Shown: positions 23,786 through 36,020 of the stretch, in pieces | Position numbering within the stretch: position 1 is the first letter of the stretch | Layout of the letters: the number at the start of each line of letters is the position of its first letter | Source of the DNA: Prinia subflava | Taxonomy: Eukaryota; Chordata; Aves; Passeriformes; Cisticolidae | Assembly: GCF_021018805.1 (NCBI RefSeq) | Contig: NC_086259.1 | Location: 8,262,501-8,326,500, forward strand | Length of the DNA stretch: 64,000 nt | Reading direction: 5' to 3' | Notes under the pieces: generated by a model | What the model was told of the DNA's origin: nothing | The model's database searches: none | Seen by the model: only the letters and a program-made list of their open reading frames with translations | Program-made: the position numbers and the translations under genes

Positions 23786-26700
23786 GTAAGAAAACTGGAT
23801 ATAAAAAGTCAAAGTCATTTTGAGAGAAAGAACTTCAACATTTTGTACAGAGCAGTCCCTTTGGAGGATATTATCTCCATAATGACCATAGGATGCTCTC
23901 CATTCTGACAGAATGTAGTTGTACAGTCTCTGGACTCATTTAGACGATGTCTTAGTCATTAATGAATTCAGGCCTAGCTGCTTCCAATTGCCAGATGAAA
24001 CCACATGACATGTTGTTTAATTATGCAATGATCAGCAGCCTTTACATTTTAATTAGGGAGCCACTGTAATGAAGCCGTCCCACTTTACATATGGCTTCTT
24101 GGGCTGAAAGGTTGTCTGTACTAATTGGTTGTTTGGAAATGTAATTTTGACACAGCAATACAGGTAGACTTGTCTTCACTTCTAATGTGTTTCCTGATCT
24201 CTTTTTTTGATTTGGCTAATTAGTGCTAATAATTTAAAAGCTGCATGGCATTCCAAAACTCCTGCTGTTTACTATATGTATGGTCATTTCATTAACAGAT
24301 TTTAGTACTGTTATACATGGTGACATACTGCTAGTGCCTACTCATGATTTTCTTTGCTTTTGTAAGATCACAGGGATTTTAGCATCACACTATTCTTTCA
24401 GTTAGCTGTGTGTGAAACAGATTCCTGATGCAAGGAGTTTAAAGAACTATAATTTAATAACCATTTTCAGTACTCTTTAGAGACTACTTGCGTTGGAAAA
24501 TGCATGATCTTTTGAGTTTAAGTTTTTCAATGATTAATTCATGAATATATCTGCAAGAATGCCAAGGCCTCCAAAGTGGTGAAAGCTTATCCTTCCACTG
24601 CTGTTTGTTTTCATTTCAAATCAAAGCTGTCGTGTTTGTTTGTTTACTTTAAAAATAATAGTCTGTTCTTTCCATCGCATTTTTGATATAATTTTGACAA
24701 GTAAAAAAATTGATTTACATTAAAGAATCAAATAGGTAAACTTTCCATCTCCCCCTGCATTATATTGTGTGATATGGTAAGCAGAAACATTCCCAACCTG
24801 CTCCACCAATCCAGCCCTCATGCTATGTCTCTTTCCTGTATGGTGCTTCATTTTATTTATAACGATAAAGTAGACAGAGTTCATCTTTGTTCCTCTCAGG
24901 GATGGCTCTTGATGAGAATCCTAGCTCAAAAATATTTGTCTCTGTGTCCTTTCTCCCTTAAAGCTATTTTTGTGTACATCCAGTTGGACAAAATGTAAGT
25001 TGCTTCAGTTAGTCAAGAGGCTCAGCAGGAGTGTTTCAGGCAAATGTTGCCACTGCTCACTTGTTAGAGCTCTCTTCTGGTCAGACTAACATTGATTAAA
25101 TCCAGGGTTCTTTCACATGACACTCCCAAGCCTTTTACCATCCTTCCCGGAGCACTCTTTAGGTTTCCTATTCAGCAGCTTCTGGCAGCCACACAGGCTT
25201 TAGATCCATATGAGTTCTCTAAAAATATTGTTTCATTTCAAAGGTTTCCTGTTCATTTCAGGAAATCAGTCCCATAGTTCTCATTTGTTACTAATGTAAA
25301 GGTGTTAGAATGGGGACACATTGTGCTGTGTATTTTTATTTTATTTTGCCTAGCAAAACAAAGACTTGAGAATGATGAAATAATTTTGCAACACTGATAA
25401 AATTAGTAACAATCTCTGAGCTGTTACAAAACTAACAAGCACTTGCACCACTTGCTATCCAGCAGAGACAAATAATTTTGTCTCCTGTGTCATAGATATT
25501 TATATGCATCACTATTGTGTCTTCAGCCAAACCATCCAGATTCCTTCCTTGAAGTGAATGTTTGTAGGATGTAAAAGGTTATCTTGATAGTTACTTCCTC
25601 TGCTTAATTCATTTTTGTATAACTTTTTTTTTTGTGTCGGTAACTTGGTTTGGCATAAGCCGCTAGAGTTCTAGAATTCTAGGGATATTGTTAAAATAAG
25701 ACAATATAAATAAATCCTTCTGACAAAAATAAAAATTATTAAATAATTACTAGATGAGGTACATTAGAATGATAAGCAAGTTTACTTTTCATAACCACTA
25801 TCATTTTTTTTGTACTTACCTACAAAAACTTGGTCTAGCATAAAGAATTGTACATAATTCTTACATATTCAAAACTATTTCCTCATTTTCTTCAGAGTAA
25901 ATACTGGATTCTGATCATTACACTGGAGCTAGCATGAAAAATTTCACTGAAATTAATGTTAACTGGGATTTCTGGAAAAGACTGATCATCAAGACAGTTG
26001 AGCTGTACATGTCAAGTAAACAAATCTATCAGAATATATTTGGCCACTACTATTTCATTTTCTCCTGCCAAAGCTTTGGCTTTCAGCCAAATTATTTTTG
26101 TTGTGTTTATACAAAATGGACACAGGGCACAAAAGATAACAAGGTGCAAAAAGCTGAAGTGATTTTTATCAAAATATGAAATATATGAGCTGATAAGGAG
26201 AATTTTGTGGTGCATCTACTGCATATTTCTGAGCTTCTTTATTTGTGTCATTTCTAAACCTGAAATTTATGCTCAAGCAATTGGATTTGACCATGTATGG
26301 TTTTCTGGTTGCTTCCTCATATCCAGCAATCAGGACGTGATCCTTCATGGTGCTGAGTCGTTTTGCCTTTATTTCCCATAGCAAGTGAGTCAGTGTTTCA
26401 TCTTTACCCTGGTAGCAATGTCTAATTTTATGGAGTACTTTTGTAGGCTAAATTTGAACAACTTCAGAGTAGCCAGCAGGACCATCTACACTCTTAGGCC
26501 TTTACCAGCTCACGACTTGTACATGCTAAAGAAAACTCTAATGGGACAATAAAACACTTGCTCCTGATCCAAATGGTGTCTTTAAAAGGAAATTGCTTTT
26601 GCAATTGTGAAGTTGCTCACAACTTCTCATTTGGAATGCACTTCATACAAACATCTCCTGTTACCTGCCTCCTGCCAGGGGACTCCCGTGACACACTGAC

Positions 26701-28380
26701 ACATTTACACATTGATCTGAGGGAAAAGAAAAACTTCCTGTCATTTCAATAAACCAATACAATTCAGCTCATGCTAACATGAAATGAAACCTGTTGTGCT
26801 TCTGGTTTTATGGGTTGAAAGTTTTTCTAATGAGAAAAAGATCTCTGTGTAAAATTTGTTTCTGTTGATCATAAATACTTTTGAAAAATGCCTTCTTGAT
26901 CATCCATGTTCACTTTCTGTTGCATTTTTCATATTCTTTAAACATTTATTTGGAATTTAGAGAGATGCCTTTAGTGAGCTGGTCTTTTTAAAATGTAGTT
27001 ATGACAGGGCATAGAAAAGAAGATAGCAGTGTGAAAAAATATGGCCACTTTATTTTCTCAAACATGTCAATATGTTTGATATAAGCCTACACTTATTTAC
27101 CTGGTAAATTTAGCAGTCTCTTTTTCAGCTTTCTAGCTTTGCATCTTGATGTTTCCAAAACATTTAGAATGAGAAGCCCAAAGATGAAGATCATTAAATT
27201 TGTATGGAAAATTGAATATCAAACATAAATAATAGCTGGATTTTTCAGTAATGTGAAAGTCTTGGAAGACTGATCATGCAAAGAACAATCTTTGCAAAAG
27301 AGCCCTCAAGTGTCAAGCAGTCTCTGGAATGATAAGAACCATCCCTTTGCATTATGGAGAAATGAGCATTTGATCAACAGCTTTTCAACCTCATGCTGGC
27401 CCTACAGAGTTTGATAATAGGGTGTAGCTCTTTCCTGGGTTTTCTGGACTTTGAATACACAATTTCGTTAGAGTTTTCTAGAATCTATTTGACATTTTAT
27501 AGCTTTACAGTCACCACTTATGAACTGTTTACTAATATAGAAGTACTATTTATTGTAAGTTAAACAATCCCAAAACAGGGCCTTTTAAAAGCTTAAATGG
27601 CCAGAACTCTTTTTTCATGTTGCATTTTTGTGAGAGAAATTAAGAACTTTAGTATTTATGTGATATACGCAGACATATTTAAAGTTTAGGATGAGTTTAG
27701 TGGAACTGTCCAGGAGATACACTTTACTTATCATATTACATAAGCCCAAGCCTTAGATTTTTTTCTCTTCTGAGGAAAGCATGGTGCATACACACTTCTG
27801 ACTTCTACAACATCAAGGATTCTTGTGTTGTCAGTAAAATTATATGCAGTGGTTAAGAGTAGAAAAGAACAGATCAACTGTTAGGCAGTTTCTTTCCATT
27901 CTGCATTATTAATTACATACTGCACTGTCTGATAAGTAGGGGTCACATAACCTATATACTGATACCAGATTTTTATTGTAAATCCTTGGAAAGAGAGAGG
28001 AAAAACCCCACAATTAAAAGCAGGCAAGTACACATCACATATTTAGATAAAGTAGATAAAGGTACTCAAATCATTAGCTGGTGATTTGCTGATAATTATG
28101 TCTGCATTTCAGGTTTGTAACTCTATTTGCCAGAATAGATTTAAATTAGATACTTTTGGATTCAAAGTAACTATCTAAATTACAAATATGTTGCCAAAAT
28201 TTTAGTGGTTGCATTAGGATTTTTATGATCCTGAATTTTAATAGTGCTATATCAGCATAGCTGGTAAAATACCTGAGAAGCATGAACAGGATTATTGTTC
28301 CCTATGGTTGGCTCAAAATATTAAGTATTCAGCCTATATTTTATTTGTGCATTGCACAGCACTATCTGGCATCAGAACAA

Positions 28381-28800
28381 AATGTGATTTATTTGTAACC
28401 CAAGGGAGGGATGGGGATACCTCCTATAAATGCTTAGCAGAGGAATAAACTGAAGTCTGCCAGCACCAGTGGGAACAATTCTGTAGATTTGACTCTGGAC
28501 CCAGGGCCCAAGCACACCCAGGTGGCCATGGGGAGTCCAGGTCGGTGTCTCCAGCCAGGTTAGCTGAAGAATGGCACCCACACAGCAGAACAGGAGCCAG
28601 AAGGGTTTGTCTCGTGCAGAAGTGCAGGTTCCATGCCCCTGTCCTGCTGATGGGCTGTGTCCACCACGTCTGGCAGAAAATTGCTGCTCTTGCTGCTCAG
28701 CAAGGCTGGGATGCTGCCTGTGCGAATGAGAGGTTCCCGTGGATTTAGGCAACTGGTTAAGCAGCTGGGTAGAGATGGCAATAAAGCCTGACATTGACTG
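28381..28800 (+). repeat. GC-richer block with LTR-like signals, identity uncertain
   Basis: This segment is clearly richer in G and C than its flanks. On the plus strand TATAAA (28425-28430) is followed within 20 bp by AATAAA (28444-28449), an arrangement seen in compact avian LTRs, and another AATAAA lies at 28780-28785. Termini and a target duplication were not found. Open frames on the minus strand (up to 140 codons) have no recognisable domain. It could be an old LTR or another repeat. Confidence 0.35.
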
Positions 28801-29595
28801 GGAGCTGCAAGTGGTTCTTGGTCATGTTAAGCCTCTTTCTCCAATCTGTTTCTCTCCTTTTTACAAGATAAAGCATAATATTTGATAATATAGACGTTTC
28901 TTCCCAGTGTATTAAATATGTGTGACACTGCAGATAAGGCATTAGTATGATAAAACAACCAGAGTGGTATGTCTTAGTGACTTCTGCGACTACTGAATTT
29001 TAGTTCTAAACAAAAAAAAATATGTTTTGAATGTAAGTTAAAGTAATTTTAACTGGGTAAAGTTATTGGTATCTTTAAAAAGATGATTAATGGCATTATC
29101 ACCTAATATACATCCTTAAATATATGTATGATATAATTTCTCTCTTATTTGGGGAACCTGAATGGTAAATATTAAGATTAATGCTAAATTATTAAATGCT
29201 AAATTATTAAATGCTAAAAAGAAGTATTAACAATCATAATAATATGAGACCAGGGTTCAGTGAGTAATGGCTCATCATTACTTGATTGGATTAAGCCTGT
29301 AATGGAATTCTCCATCCACTTTCTTCAAGCATCCTAGATGTCTCACACTCATCTCAAAGTTCCATCTTTCTTTGAAAAATTTTTTTGTTTGTTTTTCTGT
29401 CGTATGCAATCAAAAGGCCTTATGGTTTCTATATTGTGTTAGCATGAGCTGTGCATTGAAGCCATGAAGAGTGATTTTCATACATCCTGGGCTACCTACA
29501 TTCTTATTTATGTACCAAGACAACATCCATCCCCATAACATGAAAATGAGGGTTTGCTGTATCACTGTTTTGTAGATAGAGAGGAGAAATGCAAG
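28801..29595. other. Intergenic AT-rich spacer
   Basis: No gene was recognised. It includes a 15-bp tandem repeat, ATGCTAAATTATTAA, in 2.5 copies at 29181-29218. Confidence 0.7.
29181..29218. repeat. Tandem repeat of 15-bp unit, 2.5 copies
   Basis: The unit ATGCTAAATTATTAA is present at 29181-29195 and 29196-29210, with a partial third copy to 29218, without mismatches. Confidence 0.92.
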
Positions 29596-29601
29596 CACAT
29601 G

Positions 29602-30140
29602 TGTCGCGGTGTGTGACTCTCTCCAGTCCCAGGGCACACAGCGGCCAGGGGTGCGACACCTTCCCCCTGGGGAGCTCTCACCTCCCCACCTAGGGACTCT
29701 GATGTTCTCGGCAGTGTCTATTTCGGAAGCAGAAATGGAGTGGAGGCGAGACGGGTGTTGGGGTAAACTAAGGAGATTTATTACAGGTATAACTGAAGCA
29801 TAACAACTAAAAGCTGGACCCCAAAGATGGGGAGCACATGTCCCGCTGTGGGTTTTATAGATGGGGCGATACAAAGCAAACAACCAATGAGAATGCACTC
29901 AGGGAGGAGTCTAGGGCAGGGAATACAGAACTAAATCCAATGGGAATAGCAGAAGCAGTGTAATTATATGAAACAGCAAATGATATATCGAGTTAGGGAA
30001 GATTGGCAAGGAAGGTTCTAGAAACAGAGGCAGGGACACAGAGAAACGACACATAACGGCATGTATAATTTAAATCATAACACACAAACGAAATATAAAG
30101 CTAGCTTGAAAACTTAAAGCGGAAAATCCACACCACAACA
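29602..30140 (-). mobile_element. Solo LTR with 6-bp target duplication (class II / ERVK-like)
   Basis: The 539-bp element has TG...CA ends that are 12-bp inverted repeats with two C/T differences (TGTCGCGGTGTG and, complementing the far end, TGTTGTGGTGTG). It is flanked by the exact duplication CACATG (29596-29601 and 30141-30146), the 6-bp length typical of class II retroviral integration. On the minus strand TATAAAA lies at 29859-29853 and AATAAA at 29782-29777, giving the expected U3-R-U5 order. No internal retroviral sequence is present, so it is a solo LTR formed by recombination. Confidence 0.92.
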
Positions 30141-30146
30141 CACATG

Positions 30147-32484
30147 AAGTGTGCCTCTGCAAACAGAAGCATCACAGAGCAGAGTCCTGGACTGACACCC
30201 CTAAGCCTTTGCCGGAGCCCAGGGCAGCAGAGAGCCAAAGGCAGGGTTTGCTGCCTTCAGTGCTCCTACTTCAGTCTTTCCTCTTGGATCCTTGTGTGCA
30301 TCCATGCCCGTGCCAGGCGCAGCAGCACAGCGACCCCACCTCATCACAGCCTTGCTGCACACTCACAGCGACATCTAAGTCACACACAGCCCTTTGTACC
30401 TGAAAACAAGGCACAAGGTTTGCATCCACATCATGTAAATTGGTGCCTTTCTCTCCTTAGAAATACCTGAACGTTACAGCATATTCACCATGGTGTCCAA
30501 ATATTCTTCAGAACCAACAGTGAGCCCTGCAGATCTGTCTGCTTTCAATTCCATCTCACATGCTCATCCCCAAAAATGTTGGGAAATCTTAGGGATTAAG
30601 TCTCTGACAGGTGGGTAAATTCTGCCTTTTGTTGTTTTACAGAAATAAGTCTGACAACAAATAGCTAAGGAAATATATATTTATTGTGTAAAGGGAATGG
30701 GATAGGAATTAGCATCAGAACTACCTTGAAAGTTATAGAGACACCTTGAATACTTTCAGTTTGTACTAAGAAAGATGCATCCCATTACAGAACTAACCTT
30801 GATATATCTCAAAATGAACATGGTGGGGGTCATTTATACCAAGAAAGCTTTTGGCCATCAGGAAAAAACAAAATAATAACCCCCCCCTTCTATCAGATGA
30901 GGATGCTCTGTTGGAGAGTCCTTGTACTGCAAGATCTGTGTGTGATGTCCTGAAAATTAAAATTCCAGTCTGTTACTTATAAGAAGAATCTGCTGCTGGT
31001 AAAAAGAGCACTCCTTTTTGCCTCTTCATATGAATTACTGTATCTTAACTACAATTCTCATTATCTGGCTCCCTTTTTAAACTCTTGTACACACCAGCTT
31101 GTATTAAATTGTCTTTTTTACTAACTGGGTGTAAGTAAAAGTGGCTAAGAAACCTTTAGTGGTCACTAAAGGTTGTTTTTATTTTTTGAAGCTGTTAGTG
31201 ACATAGTTAATTACATCTCAGCTATTCTGGACAGTTGATTTCATGTTAATCCAATTAAATATTTTAAGCAGTGACTTTATTTAAATAACATTTTTCTTCC
31301 AGCACAGCTGCCCCTGAGTTTGACAAAATAATTTTACTGCATCATGAACATTGCTGGTACAGAGTGTAGCTAGACCAGCTAGTTTCAGAAAATTCAGTAT
31401 TTATTAAAAATTTTTTTTTGTTAATATTTTATTTTTCCTGCTTTATATTTTCCTATTTTTATATGTGATTTATAACAGCTAATATATGTCCTTTCTGCTA
31501 CATCATGACAAGACAATATAGTAACTGATTAAAAATAAAATAACTGAAATAATTTTAACCCTTTTAAACACATGAAAATAAAACATTTATATTACTTATT
31601 ATTCAGCTATTATATTGCTGACATTTATTGCAAAAAAGGATATTTCGCAGAGATACAACAAATTGTGCAAATGATCCTTTAAAAATGTACTTTCACAAGA
31701 AGCAAAAAAAGTAGGCAGGGAAAAAGTCAAAAGTTAAAATTTAGTAAGAAAACAAGATTCTGAGTTTTAACTGGCTCCTAGATGCTTTTGAAAAGTGGAG
31801 GTAATTGCTACCCATGCCCTTGTGGATGTGATCTGTCCCTGCAGCAGATCTTACACCCAGACTCGCAGAGACCAAGCAGGCAGGGAGCAGCCTGGGGGGA
31901 GCTCTGAGGGGGGAAATGACTCTTCCAGCAGGACAGAGCAGTTTGCTGTTCCTGCCCTTTGAAAACCACTAATGCTGACCAAAATACAGTGAACTGAAGG
32001 TTCATTGTAACACAGGAAAGGGGCAAAAGCCAAACCTTGCTTTTTTTCCCACAAGCTTTATTTTACAAGCTATTGTTGGGATAAGGAAAAAATTAAACAT
32101 GGAAGTTAGTCTTCTTGGAAGTGAGTTTTTAATAGGAACTTCTCCATAGGACAAGTTTAGTGTGAATTCCTAGGTTTGTTTCTTTCTGCAAATATGGACT
32201 TTTCTTGCCTGGCAAAAGATAATTTTTCACCTGTATGTCAGTGCTGGTTATTTAAATATATTTATCTAATTTACATATGCCAAAATTTTAAATTTAAAAG
32301 TCCCTTATAGTGACAAGTACAGGTGAGTTACAGAGGCCTTTAAAAGTAGCATATTTTTGAAGCTGAGGTGAAATTTTGTAACTCAAGTCCATGTTAAAGA
32401 GAAGATAGGTTCTGCAGATTAGTTCAGGTAGAGAACTCAGGGAATTAATGTATTTTTATTCAGTTTGAAAAGAAGACCAACAGA
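30147..32484. other. Intergenic DNA, no gene recognised
   Basis: GC-richer unique-looking sequence to about 30480 is followed by AT-rich DNA. It contains a short strong palindrome at 31151-31174. A moderately GC-rich patch at 31800-32030 has no recognisable identity. Confidence 0.65.
31151..31174. repeat. 24-bp palindrome (11-bp arms, 2-bp centre)
   Basis: AACCTTTAGTG (31151-31161) and its exact reverse complement CACTAAAGGTT (31164-31174) are separated by GT. Symmetry stops abruptly at both ends. Confidence 0.95.
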
Positions 32485-32556
32485 CCAACCTTTGGTTGGA
32501 CCTGATCTCAGAGATCTTTTCTAGCCTTACAATCTGTCATTCTATGGCTTTCTAAA
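32485..32556 (+). mobile_element. CR1 LINE 3' tail fragment
   Basis: The plus strand reads TTGGACCTGATCTCAGAGAT, then CTTTTCTAGCCTTACAATCTG and a single ATTCTATG. This is the order of the CR1 3' UTR, ending in the family's ATTCTATR terminal repeat. Only the last 70 or so bases survive. Confidence 0.7.
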
Positions 32557-35420
32557 GTAAAACACGGTAATTAGGACTATCAATAGAAAATGCCACAGCT
32601 CATTCCCCTCTATTAAAGTCGGAGTTTGAAATGTACTGGACTGTCTTTTAAAAGCAATATTTTGAATTCTGGTTCAGTGAATCGTTTGAGCCTATGCTTT
32701 ATTTTAAGTAAATTCTTAACTTAAGTAATTTCCTCAGAAGGGCTGCTGAATGAGAATGACCCAACAAGTATACTATTTTTGTTTGTTTGTTTTTCCTAAT
32801 CAGAACCTCATTGTTCTTTTAATTGGTGTTACTTTCTGAATGCAATACTTTTCCTTTTTCATGGAAAATTAGCACAGGAAGCATCAGCAAAAACCATATT
32901 GTTTCTGCATTTCTCAAACAACTCCAGAGCTATTTGCTGAATAATATTTTAAATAAATGTGTGTTTTTCTAACAAATACTTCTTGTGGTTCTTCAATATT
33001 CAGAGGACTGCCTTTGCTGGGTTAGTTGACTTAAAGGTTTAGCACATCTCTAGCAATAAACAAGCATGTTGGACATGTTGTTTGATGAACTTCAAAGATT
33101 TAAGCACTCAGCTTTAATTACTGATGGTTTTAGCAACAGCACAATAATGATGGGCTCCTGCTTCACTAAATCAAAGAAATGTGACTGAGGGACTTCTGAT
33201 CCAATTGTTCTCATTTAGTTCAGCCCTCACAAACATGGCTGTAAAATATCATTGTGGCTTGAGTTGACATGAAACACCACTGACATCAATCAAATAAATA
33301 AAAAAATTGTGAGAATCAATACATAACACAAACCTGATAGTTCCAGCTGCTTAACCAACTGCACATATTTGTGTTTCGTTTCCCTCCTGCCACTTTTTCT
33401 CTCCAACTTCTACTTTATTTTTTTAAGCACTTGTCATCTGCAACCTAGTAAAGCTTAGCAGCTGTTGAGATGAAAGGATCAATATTTTCCAATCAGGATG
33501 ATCTGAAATACACTATTACTGAATAGCATTCAAGTGCTAATGACACTGAGTAAAGCTCTGTACCTTTTAGTTGTTCAGTGCTAATAACAATCTTTTGTCT
33601 GCCTGCTGATACAATTATGCACACTATATTGAATAGTTATGACTGTGTGACTTGTCAGCATTCCAAGGTTTTGCCAGAGCCCCGGCTCTATGAACTCGTT
33701 CAGAGCAGCAGGGCAGGTTTAATGGGTAAGTTGGATGGAGCATGAAGCCAGCTGGTGTCAGCTGTCTCCTAACAATTGTAATATGTATCAATCACTCAGC
33801 ATGGATTTTTTTTATTGGCATATTTTTGATCTTTGAGGTCTTATACCAATAAAACATAATTACTGGGATTTAAAGGGGCAGCATTATTTACAGGGAGGAG
33901 ATGAAATATTCCTTGAATGGATAATTTTCAACATTGCCACCTCTACTGAAAGGAAGATAATTCAAAGGAAACCGATGGAACCAAAAAGAGCTTCTTGTCA
34001 TTGGATTCTGCAGAGAAAGAATCCAATGCATGGTTTCTACAAGGAAGGGGAGGTTCTAAAGGACATACTTTTTGTGATTTTAAGGCCATGTAACTTCAGG
34101 TAAGAAAACTGGTTTTAAATCCCCAACAAATTATCTTGGAATTATCAGATTACAGATCTTTAAGAATATTGGTTAATAGAATGCCACTAATTTATTTTTC
34201 TGTATTATAAATCTGATACCAATATTGTATGTCTGATATGGATATCTTAACAAAATCTTTTATGTTTAATGTGAGATTATACAAAAGGTGAAGCAACATC
34301 CTAATGAAGCTGAACTGATTATTGTTCCACCATTACTAATATTGACTATGTTGTAGCCTATCAAAACAAATGTCAGCCTTGTCAAAAAAAACCTTCCTGG
34401 AATCCTATCTGAACAGCCTTCATCAAAAATCAGCCACAAACTACCCCATGTACTATAAAAGGTGTAATTTAGTCCAGGCAAGATGTTCAGAGGTTTTGCA
34501 TGGCTATGTTGAAGGCAAAGGAGAGGAGGAGACAAAATGCTGTAGCCAATTAGCTAAAATGGTACAATTGGTGCATTCTAAGCTTGATGGGCTCATTAAG
34601 CATTAAAACTCCTTGACATTTCCCTGTTGTACTGATAAATAGGAATGAACATTTTGCATTTTATACTTTACTAAATTGTATGTCTTTTTGGCTTCTTCAT
34701 CTGCCATGTTTTACGTGTCTAATTTTGCATCTATTTCATTAAAAAATTCAGCACTAAAGATTCTTTGCTTTTCTTCTAATTATCTTCCTTTGAAAAACTC
34801 CCAGTTTTGTATCAATGATATTGTTTGGTTCTAAAGTGTAATAGTTAATGCTCATTGTTAAATTGCCAAAAGGATACAGACTAATTTAGCATGTTACGGG
34901 GCTTGGTGAAAATGCCATCATTAGTGATCCATGAGTTGCAAAGAAAAGCAGGAAGGGAAGAAGGCCAACAGTCTACTAAGCACCCAAATGATTTTTAGAA
35001 GTCCATTTTTATTAAAAGAGTTTTGAATGGAGCCCTCCTTGACGTTGTTAAATACATTAAAACATCATCTTTAAATGGAATCACGACTGCATTGATTTAA
35101 CAAATAGGCAAGAACAAAAGGCAGATGGTGAATGAGATAGTGTTAGCCTTTTTGTACTAATGAAATTAACCTCAGGACTACCTTTCTGTACTATTCACAG
35201 TTCAGGAAAAAATCCACCTGGATTAGATATTGATGGCATGAACTGATGAAAAAGACCCTCAAATTTTTCCTTTTATTTTTCATTTGCATTCGTAACTAAT
35301 TTGTTCAAAGAGCTCCTTTCAAATTTTCAGTTGTGCTCTCTCTCTCTTGGGAAAGCTCCTGATAAGTGCTTATTTTCTCTAGGTTTTTACAGGCCAATAG
35401 TTGCTAATTTCTGTATTAGG
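32557..35420. other. Intergenic DNA with low-repeat, possibly conserved stretches
   Basis: No gene was recognised. The segments at about 33060-33340, 33480-33680 and 34830-35130 are free of visible repeats and rich in homeodomain and SOX-like words. Candidate regulatory status is an inference. Confidence 0.6.
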
Positions 35421-36020
35421 TGTAAAGGACAAGGTTCTGGTGGCAGAGGTGGCTGCAGGGGCGGCCTCTGTGGGAGGAGTTGAGGGGCTGCCCTGTGCCA
35501 AACCCTGCAATAGACACACCAAAGCCACAGTTGCCAAAGCCAAGCCATTTGGAGGAGTTTGTGGCACCTCTGTGAGAAGATATTTAAGATAGGACAGAAG
35601 AACAAAGGGAAGAGGGAACAGAAGGAACAGACAGTGAGATAGAGGAGCAGTTTCTGGATAGTAGGGCATGCACACCCCAAAGGGACTATGGCTGCTGGGT
35701 GAGCCCATGCTGCAGCAGGTATGGCCCCAAAAAGACTGTGTGGGCTGTGGATAAGCCCAGAACAGCGCAGGTTCATCCCTGAGGGGAGCTGCATCTTGTG
35801 GAGCACAGGAAACGAGTGAGGAGCACCAGGAACAGCAAAGAGAAACTCTGCACTGACCTTGACTGCCTGAGCACCCACTGCCTCCCTGAAGGGTCTGAGT
35901 GTACCCTGCAGAGGTAACAAGGCAGGCAGGAGAGGGGTCTGGAGGCAGCTAATGAAGTTGAGCCTGGTATTTTCCCTAAGTAAATTTTTGTCTTCTTTGT
36001 TTGCCAACACCCAAATCAAT
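35421..36020 (+). mobile_element. Old LTR, ERVL-like, about 600 bp
   Basis: The block begins TGTAAAGGACAAGG, followed by GGTGGCAGAGGTGGCTGCAG and GGCCTCTGTGGGAGGAG. It has a TATTTAAGATA box near 35580, repeated GCTG/AGCAGG/GAGCCC-type words in its middle and GAAGTTGAGCCTGG near its end. This series of words matches avian class III LTRs as I remember them. The 3' boundary and target duplication are not clear, consistent with age. A 210-codon open frame on the opposite strand is a by-product of its composition. Confidence 0.6.

Larger units (their letters stand above)
16951..28380. other. Intergenic DNA, no gene recognised
   Basis: About 11.4 kb of AT-rich sequence without a supportable gene. 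It includes AT-rich simple sequence (17286-17445 and 21258-21300), a short TG run (23371-23381), and a cluster of TAATTA homeodomain-type motifs around 23740-24240. No recognisable LTR or CR1 was found in this part. Confidence 0.7.

Noticed and set aside
28372..28794. 140-codon minus-strand open frame as a gene
   Set aside because: No domain, no splice or start context, and overlapping frames of similar quality. The block looks repeat-like.
35387..36019. 210-codon open frame on the minus strand
   Set aside because: It lies antisense within an LTR-like element and has no recognisable domain.
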